64,000 bases of DNA from Streptomyces flaveolus (GTDB lineage Bacteria > Actinomycetota > Actinomycetes > Streptomycetales > Streptomycetaceae), in the NCBI RefSeq assembly GCF_014648815.1, contig NZ_BMRV01000002.1, positions 124,001-188,000 of the forward strand, read 5' to 3'. The translations under genes were made by a program, and so were the position numbers. Below the pieces are notes generated by a model. It saw nothing but the letters and a program-made list of their open reading frames with translations, was not told where the DNA came from and made no database searches. Of this stretch, positions 47,062 to 55,148 are shown one piece after another; position 1 is the first letter of the stretch; every line of letters starts with the position of its first letter.

Positions 47062-48030
47062 ATGCGTGCACTTCTCGTGGTCAACCCGGCGGCAACCACC
47101 ACGAGCGCGCGCACGCGCGACGTGCTGATCCACGCGCTCGCGAGCGAGATGAAGCTGGAGGCGGTCACCACCGAGTACCGCGGCCACGCACGCGACCTCG
47201 GCCGGCAGGCGGCGCTGAGCGACGACATCGATCTCGTGGTGGCCCTCGGCGGCGACGGCACGGTGAACGAGGTCGTCAACGGCCTGCTGCACGCCGGACC
47301 CGACCCGGAGCACCTGCCCGGCCTCGCGGTCGTGCCCGGCGGTTCCACCAACGTCTTCGCCCGCGCCCTCGGCCTGCCCAACCACGCGGTGGAGGCCACC
47401 GGCGCCCTGCTGGACGCGCTGCGCGAGGGCAGTGAACGGACCGTCGGTCTGGGGCTGGCGTCCGGCACGCCGGGCTCGGAGGACGAGGCCGTGCCGGCCC
47501 GCTGGTTCACCTTCAACGCCGGACTGGGCTTCGACGCCGGTGTGGTCGGCCGGGTCGAGCAGCACCGCGAACAGGGCAAGAAATCCACACACGCTCTCTA
47601 CGTCCGCCAGGTGGTGCGCCAGCTCATCGGTGAGCCGCACCGCCGCAGCGGCACCATCACGCTGGAACGCGCCGGTGAGGACCCGGTCACCGATCTGGTG
47701 CTGTCCATAGTCTCGAACACGTGCCCGTGGACGTTCCTCGGGAACCGTCCGATCTACGCGTCGCCCGAGGCGTCGTTCGACACCGGGCTCGACGTGTTCG
47801 GACTCAGCCGGCTGTCGACGGCCGCGGTCGCCCGGTATGGCACCCAGTTGCTCACTTCGTCCCCCGAGCGCGGCCCCCGCGGAAAGCACGCCGTCTCCCT
47901 GCACGATCTGAGTGCCTTCACCTTGCATTCGAAGGTGCCCCTGCCCCTCCAGATGGACGGTGACCACCTGGGGCTGCGGACGAGCGTGACGTTCACAGGC
48001 GTACGCCGTGCACTGCGTGTGATTGTGTGA
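47062..48030 (+). CDS. Diacylglycerol/lipid kinase family protein
   Basis: 322 aa. Nucleotide-binding motif VVALGGDGTVNEVVNGLL and the lid VVPGGSTNVFARALGLP place it in the DAGK catalytic family (DgkB/YegS-like). Later NAGLGFDAGVVGRVE is a second conserved block. It phosphorylates a lipid, probably diacylglycerol or a related acceptor, at the membrane. It stands alone; the next gene, wblE, starts after a 319-bp leader. Confidence 0.92.
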   Translation: MRALLVVNPAATTTSARTRDVLIHALASEMKLEAVTTEYRGHARDLGRQAALSDDIDLVVALGGDGTVNEVVNGLLHAGPDPEHLPGLAVVPGGSTNVFARALGLPNHAVEATGALLDALREGSERTVGLGLASGTPGSEDEAVPARWFTFNAGLGFDAGVVGRVEQHREQGKKSTHALYVRQVVRQLIGEPHRRSGTITLERAGEDPVTDLVLSIVSNTCPWTFLGNRPIYASPEASFDTGLDVFGLSRLSTAAVARYGTQLLTSSPERGPRGKHAVSLHDLSAFTLHSKVPLPLQMDGDHLGLRTSVTFTGVRRALRVIV

Positions 48031-48349
48031 GCAGAACCGGCAAAAGTCCTTTCACTCGAACGTTTAGACCAGGGTCCACCCCATAGAAGTACGGCTGTGA
48101 CCTAGTCGACACCGAAGAATCAAAAAAAACTTTCCGGAAGGGGTTGTATCCACCGCCGAGGTTTGCGAGTCTCTTCTTGGCGATCGGGACGGCCCGCAAC
48201 ACCAGCCTCCACAGATCACCGGAACCCCTCTTCAAACCCAAGGACCACGCCGGGAACCTGGCGGTAGGCCCTTCCCTTGTTGAGGGATTCGTGAAAGCGT
48301 TCACATTCACAAGCATCCTGCACAGTCATACCAAGGAGAGGTAGCAGCC
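48031..48349 (+). promoter_or_regulatory. Long leader of wblE with CRP-like site
   Basis: 319 bp, less GC-rich than its surroundings and containing an A8 run at about 48122-48130. At 48290-48305 the sequence CGTGA-AAGCGT-TCACA matches the CRP consensus TGTGA-N6-TCACA at nine of ten positions, 45 bp before the wblE start. The mycobacterial orthologue whiB1 is CRP-controlled. Position, low GC and conservation suggest more than one promoter, but I cannot assign a start point. Confidence 0.65.
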
Positions 48350-48607
48350 ATGGACTGGCGTCACCGCGCCGTTTGCCGCGAGGAAGACCCCGAGCTCTTC
48401 TTCCCCATCGGCAACACCGGTCCCGCGCTGCTGCAGATCGAGGAAGCCAAGGCCGTCTGCCGTCGCTGCCCTGTCATGGAGCAGTGCCTGCAGTGGGCGC
48501 TCGAGTCCGGTCAGGACTCCGGCGTCTGGGGTGGTCTCAGCGAGGACGAGCGCCGCGCGATGAAGCGCCGTGCCGCCCGCAACCGGGCTCGTCAGGCTTC
48601 CGCCTGA
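48350..48607 (+). CDS. wblE: WhiB-like iron-sulfur transcription factor WblE
   Basis: 85 aa, ATG with AAGGAGAGG upstream. The four cluster ligands are Cys9, Cys37, Cys40 and Cys46, the GVWGG turn follows at about 58-62, and the tail is basic (RRAMKRRAARNRARQ) for DNA contact. Length and sequence identify the WblE/WhiB1 orthologue, which in mycobacteria is an essential nitric-oxide-responsive regulator working with the principal sigma factor. A hairpin with a T5 tract ends the unit. Confidence 0.96.
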   Translation: MDWRHRAVCREEDPELFFPIGNTGPALLQIEEAKAVCRRCPVMEQCLQWALESGQDSGVWGGLSEDERRAMKRRAARNRARQASA

Positions 48608-48719
48608 CCAGTCACCCCTGCTGACAGCCTGAGCTTGGCGGCGCGTACAGCGAGTACGCAACTCCCGCCCCCGAGCCGCAGCGCGCAGTACCCCGATGCT
48701 CCGCATCGCATGAGCACTG

Positions 48720-48750
48720 GCCTCGGACCCTCACCGGTCCGGGGCTTTTT
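48720..48750 (+). terminator. Terminator of wblE
   Basis: A 10-bp stem (GCCTCGGACC / GGTCCGGGGC, one G-T pair) is followed by TTTTT, one of the few classical U-tract terminators in the window. It lies 113 bp after the wblE stop. Confidence 0.85.
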
Positions 48751-48804
48751 GCTGTCTCCGGCCCCCCGCTCCCCCTCCTGCTTCCGCCCCGGCCCCCGCC
48801 GCTC

Positions 48805-50271
48805 CTACTTCTCCGCCGGAACCGGGATGTCCAGGATCACGCGGGTGCCGCGCTCGGGGGCCGGGACCATGTCGAAGGTGCCGCCCAGCTCACCCTCGAC
48901 CAGCGTGCGGACGATCTGCAGCCCGAGATTGCCGGAACGGTGCGGGTCGAAGTCCGCGGGCAGGCCGACACCGTCGTCCTGGACGGTGACCAGCAGCCGT
49001 GCTTCCTTCGTCGTCCCCCCGCGCACCGCGGAGACCTCGACCGTGCCGGTGTCGCCCTCGCGGAAGCCGTGCTCCAGCGCGTTCTGCAGGATCTCGGTCA
49101 GCACCATCGACAGCGGGGTGGCCACCTCGGCGTCCAGGATGCCGAAGCGGCCGGTGCGCCGGCCGGTCACCTTGCCGGGCGAGATCTCGGCGACCATCGC
49201 CAGCACCCGGTCGGCGATCTCGTCGAACTCCACGCGCTCGTCCAGGTTCTGAGACAGCGTCTCATGCACGATCGCGATCGAGCCGACCCGGCGTACCGCC
49301 TCCTCCAGCGCTTCGCGGCCGCGCTCGGACTCGATGCGCCGGGCCTGGAGCCGGAGCAGGGCCGCCACCGTCTGGAGGTTGTTCTTGACCCGGTGGTGGA
49401 TCTCCCGGATGGTGGCGTCCTTGGTGATCAACTCTCGCTCACGGCGGCGCAGTTCCGTGACGTCGCGCAGCAGCACCAGCGAACCGATGCGCGTGCCCTT
49501 GGGCTTGAGCGGGATGGCGCGGAACTGGATCACCCCGTCGTGCGCCTCGATCTCGAACTCGCGCGGCGCCCAGCCGCTGGCCACCTTGGCGAGCGCCTCG
49601 TCCACCGGGCCGCGGGAGGGGGCGAGTTCGGCCGTGGTCCGGCCCAGGTGGTGGCCGACCAGGTCGGCGGCGAGGCCCATCCGGTGGTAGGCCGACAGCG
49701 CGTTCGGGGAGGCGTACTGGACGATGCCGTCCCCGTCGACGCGGATCAGGCCGTCGCCGACCCGGGGCGAGGCGTCCATGTCGACCTGCTGGTTCTCGAA
49801 GGGGAAGGCCCCGGCGGCGATCATCTGCGCGAGGTCGGAGGCGCTCTGCAGGTAGGTGAGCTCCAGACGGCTCGGCGTGCGCACGGTGAGCAGGTTGGTG
49901 TTACGGGCGATGACGCCGAGGACGCGGCCCTGGCGCCGTACGGGGATGGATTCGACGCGGACCGGGACCTCCTCGCGCCACTCCGGGTCGCCCTCGCGCA
50001 CGATCCGGCCCTCGTCCAGGGCGACGTCCAGCATGGGGCGCCGGCCGCGCGGGACCAGGTGGCCGACCATGTCGTCCTGGTACGAGGTCGGGCCGGTGTT
50101 GGGCCGCATCTGGGCGACGGACACGTACCGGGTGCCGTCGCGGGTGGGGACCCACAGGACCAGGTCGGCGAAGGAGAGGTCGGAGAGGAGCTGCCACTCC
50201 GAGACCAGCAGGTGGAGCCACTCGAGGTCGGAGTCGTCGAGGGCGGTGTGCTGGCGTACGAGTTCGTTCAT
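48805..50271 (-). CDS. PdtaS-type GAF/PAS sensor histidine kinase
   Basis: 488 aa from ATG 50271; a GTG nine bases earlier is equally possible, as neither has a clear ribosome site. An N-terminal GAF-like domain (about 15-150), a PAS domain (GLIRVDGDGIVQYASPNALS, VVLLRDVTELRRRERE), the HisKA_2 box with the His in IREIHHRVKNNLQTVAALL, and HATPase_c. It is soluble. This is the PdtaS family, whose partner regulators (PdtaR) have an RNA-binding ANTAR domain; none lies nearby. Confidence 0.9.
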   Translation of the reverse strand: MNELVRQHTALDDSDLEWLHLLVSEWQLLSDLSFADLVLWVPTRDGTRYVSVAQMRPNTGPTSYQDDMVGHLVPRGRRPMLDVALDEGRIVREGDPEWREEVPVRVESIPVRRQGRVLGVIARNTNLLTVRTPSRLELTYLQSASDLAQMIAAGAFPFENQQVDMDASPRVGDGLIRVDGDGIVQYASPNALSAYHRMGLAADLVGHHLGRTTAELAPSRGPVDEALAKVASGWAPREFEIEAHDGVIQFRAIPLKPKGTRIGSLVLLRDVTELRRRERELITKDATIREIHHRVKNNLQTVAALLRLQARRIESERGREALEEAVRRVGSIAIVHETLSQNLDERVEFDEIADRVLAMVAEISPGKVTGRRTGRFGILDAEVATPLSMVLTEILQNALEHGFREGDTGTVEVSAVRGGTTKEARLLVTVQDDGVGLPADFDPHRSGNLGLQIVRTLVEGELGGTFDMVPAPERGTRVILDIPVPAEK

Positions 50272-50576
50272 GGAGGGCACGTGGCCGAGCGTACCTGGCG
50301 GTACGGACAGCGATCGAAATCGGCCAGATTCCGCGGCGTCGGGGCCCGGAAACACCCGCGGGCCGCGGCGCCTGGGAGGGACCCTCAACCCTCCCGGCAC
50401 CGCAGCCCGGAGCAACATCGGCCGATGGGGTGTGCGGTCCCGGTCGGCCGAAGGATGAGGAGCCGGGGCAGTCAGGGCAGAGAGCTCCGGTTCCTCGGTC
50501 CGCCCTCCTGTGCGGGGAAGGCGGAAGTCCGACGTCCATCTCGCATGAGAGTCGCGGCCAGTGTCTCGGTGACCAT

Positions 50577-50592
50577 TGTGGACTAGACCACT
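50577..50592 (+). promoter_or_regulatory. dre-like DasR operator
   Basis: TGTGGACTAGACCACT matches the DasR responsive element core TGGTCTAGACCA except for an A for T in the left arm. It lies in the 586-bp gap between the divergent PdtaS-type gene and nagB. Confidence 0.6.
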
Positions 50593-50638
50593 AGCCATGT
50601 CCATGCGGTGGACGGTCTTTGCAGTTGTCGTGTTCCGA

Positions 50639-50664
50639 CGACCACCCGGACGTCCGGGTGGTCG
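50639..50664. promoter_or_regulatory. 26-bp perfect palindrome of unknown role
   Basis: CGACCACCCGGAC followed directly by its exact reverse complement, with no loop. It lies between the two dre-like sites upstream of nagB. It is too tight to fold as a terminator (no loop) and looks like a protein-binding site. The protein is not known. Confidence 0.7.
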
Positions 50665-50789
50665 CCTGAAGCCTAACCCTGTTGGCTCACGAGCGGGGCC
50701 GGACAGCCGGGGCAATTTCCGCGCGCACGTCGGCGCGCGTCCCGGTCCGGCCGCCGTTTCGACACGCCTGCGGGGCCCTCCTCTGTTAG

Positions 50790-50805
50790 ATTGGTCTAAA
50801 CCACA
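50790..50805 (+). promoter_or_regulatory. dre (DasR operator) of nagB
   Basis: ATTGGTCTAAACCACA fits the DasR element ACTGGTCTAGACCACT closely, 52 bp before nagB. Such sites give release of repression by glucosamine-6-phosphate, the NagB substrate. Confidence 0.85.
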
Positions 50806-50857
50806 TAGCCAGTCCCGGGCACCGGGTGGGTCCCTTACTTCGAAACGGCAGGCAAGC

Positions 50858-51643
50858 GTGGAAGTTGTCATCGTTCCCGACGCCAGGGCGGGCGGCGAGC
50901 TCATTGCCGAGGCCATGGCGCAGTTGCTGCGGCGCAAGCCCGACGCCCTGCTCGGGGTCGCCACCGGCTCGACGCCGCTGCCCGTGTACGAGGCGCTGGC
51001 GGCCCGGGTGCGTGCGGGCTCCGTGGACACCGCGCGGGCGCGGATCGCCCAGCTCGACGAGTACGTGGGGCTGCCGGCGGAGCACCCGGAGTCGTACCGC
51101 TCGGTGCTGCGGCGCGAGGTGCTCGAACCCCTCGGGATCAGCATGGACGCGTTCATGGGTCCGGACGGCACGGCCGCCGACGTGCAGGCCGCGTGCGAGG
51201 CCTACGACCGCGCGCTCGGCGAGGCCGGCGGGGTGGATCTCCAGCTGCTGGGCATCGGGACCGACGGGCACATCGGGTTCAACGAGCCGTGCTCCTCGCT
51301 CGCCTCACGGACCCGGATCAAGACGCTGACCGAGCAGACCCGCGTCGACAACGCGCGGTTCTTCGACGGCGACATCGAGCAGGTCCCGCACCACGTGATC
51401 ACGCAGGGCATCGGCACCATCCTGGAGGCCCGGCACCTGGTGCTGCTGGCCACCGGCGAGGGCAAGGCGGACGCGGTCGCCGCGAGCGTGGAGGGCCCGG
51501 TCGCGGCCGTGTGCCCCGCCTCCGCGCTGCAGCTGCACCCGCACGCCACGGTCGTCGTCGACGAGGCCGCCGCGAGCAAGCTGAAGCTCGCCGACTACTT
51601 CCGGCACACCTACGCCCACAAGCCCGACTGGCAGGGCATCTGA
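50858..51643 (+). CDS. nagB: Glucosamine-6-phosphate deaminase
   Basis: 261 aa, GTG start. Motifs of NagB: LGVATGSTPLPVYEAL, the active-site QLDEYVGLPAEHPESYR, GIGTDGHIGFNEP and the closing VCPASALQLHPHATVVVDEAA. It converts glucosamine-6-P to fructose-6-P and ammonia in the cytoplasm, the exit step from N-acetylglucosamine use. A dre element lies upstream, so DasR represses it until glucosamine-6-P accumulates. A bidirectional terminator separates it from dasD. Confidence 0.95.
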   Translation: MEVVIVPDARAGGELIAEAMAQLLRRKPDALLGVATGSTPLPVYEALAARVRAGSVDTARARIAQLDEYVGLPAEHPESYRSVLRREVLEPLGISMDAFMGPDGTAADVQAACEAYDRALGEAGGVDLQLLGIGTDGHIGFNEPCSSLASRTRIKTLTEQTRVDNARFFDGDIEQVPHHVITQGIGTILEARHLVLLATGEGKADAVAASVEGPVAAVCPASALQLHPHATVVVDEAAASKLKLADYFRHTYAHKPDWQGI

Positions 51644-51682
51644 CCGACAGGTCCGCGCACACCACCTGCGGACCCGAAGGCG

Positions 51683-51722
51683 GAAGGCGCCGCACCCCCC
51701 GATCGGAGGGTGCGGCGCCTTC
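51683..51722. terminator. Bidirectional terminator nagB / dasD
   Basis: A 15-bp perfect stem (GAAGGCGCCGCACCC) with a 10-nt loop between the two convergent genes. Confidence 0.85.
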
Positions 51723-51746
51723 GTCGTGACGGGCCGGGTGCTCGGG

Positions 51747-53237
51747 TCAGACGCCCGCGACGACCTCCGCCGCCGCCCGGCCGCAGACGCGTGCCGCTCC
51801 GTGGGTGGCCACGTGCAGGGCACCGCGGGGCTCGGCTTCGGGGACGCCCATCTCGACCACGATCGTGTCGGGCCGGGCCGCCAGCAGGGTGTCGAGGGCC
51901 GCCGCCATCCAGGGGTGGCGGTGCTCGTCGCGGACGACCGCCACGACGCGGCGCGAGCCGGCCGCCGCCAGCACCTCGTCCCCGGCCTGCGCTCCGGCGA
52001 AGCTGCCGGTCTCGGTGCCCGGGAGCAGGCGGCCCAGCTCGGCGGCGACACCCCAGGGGGTCTCGTCGCCGACCGCGATGTTGGCGACGGGGGTGAGCGC
52101 GGCGACGTACGGCGGTGCGGTGAGGGGGGTGAAGCCCTCGGCGCCGGTGACGCGCAGGGCGCGGCGGGCGGCGCGCAGGCCCACGTCGCCGTCGGCGGTC
52201 ACGGACCGCGAGGCGTCCGCCCGGGCCGCCGACGTCCAGCGGGCCAGGGCGCGCACCCGCTCGGCCGCGTCGGCCAGGCGTTCCTCGGGCAGCTCGCCCG
52301 AACGGACCGCCTCCACCAGGGCGTCGCGCAGTCGCCGTACGGTCTCCTCGTCGGCGAGGCCGCCGCCCACGCAGATCGCGTCGGCGCCGGCCGCGACGGC
52401 CAGCACGCTGCCGCGTTCGATGCCGTAGGTGCCCGCGATGGCCCGCATCTCCATGCCGTCGGTGACGATCAGACCGTCGTAGCCCAGCTCGCCGCGGAGC
52501 AGGTCGGTCAGGATGCGGCGGGACAACGTTGCCGGACGGTCCGGGTCCAGGGCCGGGACCAGGATGTGGGCGCTCATCACCGCGCGGCTGCCGGCGGCGA
52601 CGGCCGCGCGGAAGGGCACCAGGTCGCGCTCGGCCAGCACCGAGGCGTCCACGTCGATGCGCGGCAGGGCGTGGTGGGAGTCGACGGCGGTGTCTCCGTG
52701 CCCCGGGAAGTGCTTGGTGCAGGCGGCCACGCCCGCCGACTGCAGCCCGGTGACGTAGGCCGCGGTGTGCCGGGCGACCAGGTCGGTGCCGGCGCCGAAG
52801 GAGCGCACGCCGATGACCGGGTTGCCGGGGTTGGAGTTGACGTCGGCGGACGGGGCCCAGTTCAGGTTGACGCCGCAGGCGGCGAGGCGGCGGCCCAGTT
52901 CCGCGGCGACCTGCCGGGTGAGCCCCACGTCGTCCACCGCGCCGAGGGCGAGGTTGCCGGGGAAGGAGGAGCCGGCGCGCACCTCGAGACGGGTGACGTC
53001 GCCGCCCTCCTCGTCGATGGCGACCAGCACGTCCTCGCGCTCGGCGCGCAGCTGGGCGGTGAGGGCGGCCAGTTGTTCGTCCGAGGCGATGTTGCGCCCG
53101 AAGAGGCCGACGGAGGCCAGGCCCTCTCCGAGGCGGCGCAGCACCCAGTCGGGGGCGGTGGTGCCGGTGAATCCGGGCTGGAGGACGGTCAGCGCGTCGC
53201 GTGTGAGCGTGTCGGTACCGCTGGCGATTGTCGTCAT
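51747..53237 (-). CDS. dasD: GH3 beta-N-acetylglucosaminidase DasD
   Basis: 496 aa. GH3 N-acetylglucosaminidase marks: VAIDEEGGDVTRL, CTKHFPGHGDTAVDSHHALP (His-Asp dyad loop of the NagZ group) and YDGLIVTDGMEM with the nucleophile Asp. A C-terminal GH3 domain follows. There is no signal peptide, so it acts inside the cell, cutting chitobiose delivered by DasABC to N-acetylglucosamine. It is the last gene of dasABCD; the gap from dasC is 9 bp. Confidence 0.93.
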   Translation of the reverse strand: MTTIASGTDTLTRDALTVLQPGFTGTTAPDWVLRRLGEGLASVGLFGRNIASDEQLAALTAQLRAEREDVLVAIDEEGGDVTRLEVRAGSSFPGNLALGAVDDVGLTRQVAAELGRRLAACGVNLNWAPSADVNSNPGNPVIGVRSFGAGTDLVARHTAAYVTGLQSAGVAACTKHFPGHGDTAVDSHHALPRIDVDASVLAERDLVPFRAAVAAGSRAVMSAHILVPALDPDRPATLSRRILTDLLRGELGYDGLIVTDGMEMRAIAGTYGIERGSVLAVAAGADAICVGGGLADEETVRRLRDALVEAVRSGELPEERLADAAERVRALARWTSAARADASRSVTADGDVGLRAARRALRVTGAEGFTPLTAPPYVAALTPVANIAVGDETPWGVAAELGRLLPGTETGSFAGAQAGDEVLAAAGSRRVVAVVRDEHRHPWMAAALDTLLAARPDTIVVEMGVPEAEPRGALHVATHGAARVCGRAAAEVVAGV

Positions 53238-53246
53238 CGGATGGCG

Positions 53247-54077
53247 TTATCCCTTCACGGCGCCGGCGGTCAGGCCGCTGACGGCCTTGCGCTGCAGGAA
53301 GACGAAGAGGATCAGGATGGGGACGGCGAAGAGGGAGGAGGCGGCCATGGTCGCACCCCAGTTGTCGCCGAAGACGGTCTGGAAGCTGGTCAGCCACAGC
53401 GGCAGGGTCTGGGACTCCGCCTCCTTGTTGACGACCAGGACGAGGGGGAGCTCGTTCCAGGCGGTGATGAAGCCGAACATCGAGGTGGACATCAGGCCCG
53501 GGGCGAGCAGCGGCAGGATGACCAGGCGGAACGACTGGGCGCGGGTGCAGCCGTCGACCATCGCGGACTCCTCCAGCTCCTTCGGCACGGCGGCGACGAA
53601 GCCGCGCAGCGTCAGGATGGTGAAGGGCAGGATCATCATCATGTAGAAGAGCGTGAGCGGGACGAGGCTGTTCAGCATCGACGCGTCGCGCACGATCATG
53701 TAGATGGCGATGACCATGACTTCCCAGGGCGCCATCTGGGCGAGCATGAAGCCGACGATGAAGCCGCGCCGCCCCTTGAACCGCATCCGCGCCAGGGCGA
53801 AGGCCCCGGCCAGCGCGATGATCAGCGAGAAGACGACCGCGCAGACGGTGACGATGAGCGAGTTGGTGACGTAGGTCCAGAAGTGGTCGGCGTCGACCGC
53901 GGTCTTGAAGTGCTCGAAGGTGATGTCGGTCGGGAACCAGACCGGGTCCTCCGAGATGATGTCGCCGGTCGGCTTGAAGGCCGTGGCGAACATCCAGTAG
54001 ACGGGGAAGACGAGGCCGATGAACAGGACGACGGCCGTGACGTTGGGCCACAGGCGGCCGAAGAGTGAGCGCTTCAC
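53247..54077 (-). CDS. dasC: Chitobiose ABC transporter permease DasC
   Basis: 276 aa with a GTG start that overlaps the dasB stop (GTGA). Six membrane helices and the MalG-type EAA loop ELEESAMVDGCTRAQSFRLVILP. It partners DasB to form the membrane channel for N,N'-diacetylchitobiose bound by DasA. No ATPase gene is in the cluster; in Streptomyces the shared ATPase MsiK supplies the energy. Confidence 0.95.
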   Translation of the reverse strand: MKRSLFGRLWPNVTAVVLFIGLVFPVYWMFATAFKPTGDIISEDPVWFPTDITFEHFKTAVDADHFWTYVTNSLIVTVCAVVFSLIIALAGAFALARMRFKGRRGFIVGFMLAQMAPWEVMVIAIYMIVRDASMLNSLVPLTLFYMMMILPFTILTLRGFVAAVPKELEESAMVDGCTRAQSFRLVILPLLAPGLMSTSMFGFITAWNELPLVLVVNKEAESQTLPLWLTSFQTVFGDNWGATMAASSLFAVPILILFVFLQRKAVSGLTAGAVKG

Positions 54078-55060
54078 AGCTCGTCCTCCTCTTGCTTGAG
54101 CACGATCCTGAGGTAGTAGGCGGTCAGGCCGAGCAGGATCAGGATGGTCAGGACCGCGATCGCGGCGCCCATGCCGTAGTGCTGGTTGCCGACGCCCTCG
54201 ATGTAGGCGTAGACGGGCAGGATCTCGGTGAGACGGTCGGGGCCGCCGCCGTTGAACGTGTAGACCTGGACGAACGCCTTGAAGATCCAGATGATCTCCA
54301 GGAAGGTCGTCGCGTAGAGGAACGGCCGCAGGAACGGCAGGGTGACCGTGGTGAAGCTGCGCCAGACGCCGGCCCCGTCGAGGGAGGCGGCCTCGTAGAG
54401 CTCGCCGGGGATGGTGGTGGTCGCGGCGTACAGGTTGATCGCGACGAACGGGACGGACATCCAGACGATCAGCACGGTGACGACGAAGAAGGTCGACATC
54501 TGGCTGCCGGTCCAGCTGAAGTCGGCCATGGAGTGCCAGCCGAGCTTGTCCAGGACCCAGTTGACGACGCCGAAGCGCTGGGCGAAGAGCCACTGGTAGA
54601 CGGTGGTCGCGGCGACCACCGGCATCGCCCAGGCCAGCACCAGGCCGATCATCAGCACGAACCGCATCACCCTGCCGAGGCGGGCGAGCAGCAGGCCGAT
54701 CAGGCCGCCCAGCACCATGGTGAGGACGACGTTGACCGCGGTGAAGAGGATCGAGCGGACGGTGACCCGCCAGAAGTCCTCGCCGGTGAGGACCTCCTTG
54801 TAGTTGTCGACGCCGGTCCACTCGGTGACGTGCTGGATCAGCTGCGCCATGTTGAGGTTCTGGAAGGACAGCAGGCCGTCCTTCAGCAGCGGCCAGCCGA
54901 GCAGCAGCACAGTGGCCGCGCAGGCCGGCAGCAGCAACAGGTACGGGACGAGCGCGCCGGCGCGGGACGCGGCTCTCGGTTTCGCCTGGCCGGTGTTCCC
55001 GCCGTCCGCCTTGCGGACGTCCGACGGGCCTCGGGGCGGCCGTTCGGTCTGCACGGTCAT
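54074..55060 (-). CDS. dasB: Chitobiose ABC transporter permease DasB
   Basis: 328 aa from ATG 55060. MalF-type permease with a cytoplasmic N-terminal tail of about 45 residues, six membrane helices (first LVPYLLLLPACAATVLLLGW) and the EAA loop GELYEAASLDGAGVWRSFTTVTLP. It lies 88 bp after dasA and overlaps dasC by 4 bp. Confidence 0.95.
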   Translation of the reverse strand: MTVQTERPPRGPSDVRKADGGNTGQAKPRAASRAGALVPYLLLLPACAATVLLLGWPLLKDGLLSFQNLNMAQLIQHVTEWTGVDNYKEVLTGEDFWRVTVRSILFTAVNVVLTMVLGGLIGLLLARLGRVMRFVLMIGLVLAWAMPVVAATTVYQWLFAQRFGVVNWVLDKLGWHSMADFSWTGSQMSTFFVVTVLIVWMSVPFVAINLYAATTTIPGELYEAASLDGAGVWRSFTTVTLPFLRPFLYATTFLEIIWIFKAFVQVYTFNGGGPDRLTEILPVYAYIEGVGNQHYGMGAAIAVLTILILLGLTAYYLRIVLKQEEDEL

Positions 55061-55148
55061 GCTCGCGGTCTCTCTTCTTCTCGACCTGTCCAACTCAAGC
55101 CGGGGCGGGGGCCGTCGTGTGCCAGCCCCCGCCCCGGCTCACCCGGTG

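Noticed and set aside
48120..48180. SigR-type promoter (GGAAT / GTT) upstream of wblE
   Set aside because: GGAAGG and a later GTTT occur, but the spacing of about 20 bp and the mismatched -35 do not fit the consensus well enough.
51726..54068. A 780-codon open frame on the plus strand opposite dasD/dasC
   Set aside because: It runs across two well-supported genes and their junction, which no real gene would do, and the product is low-complexity.
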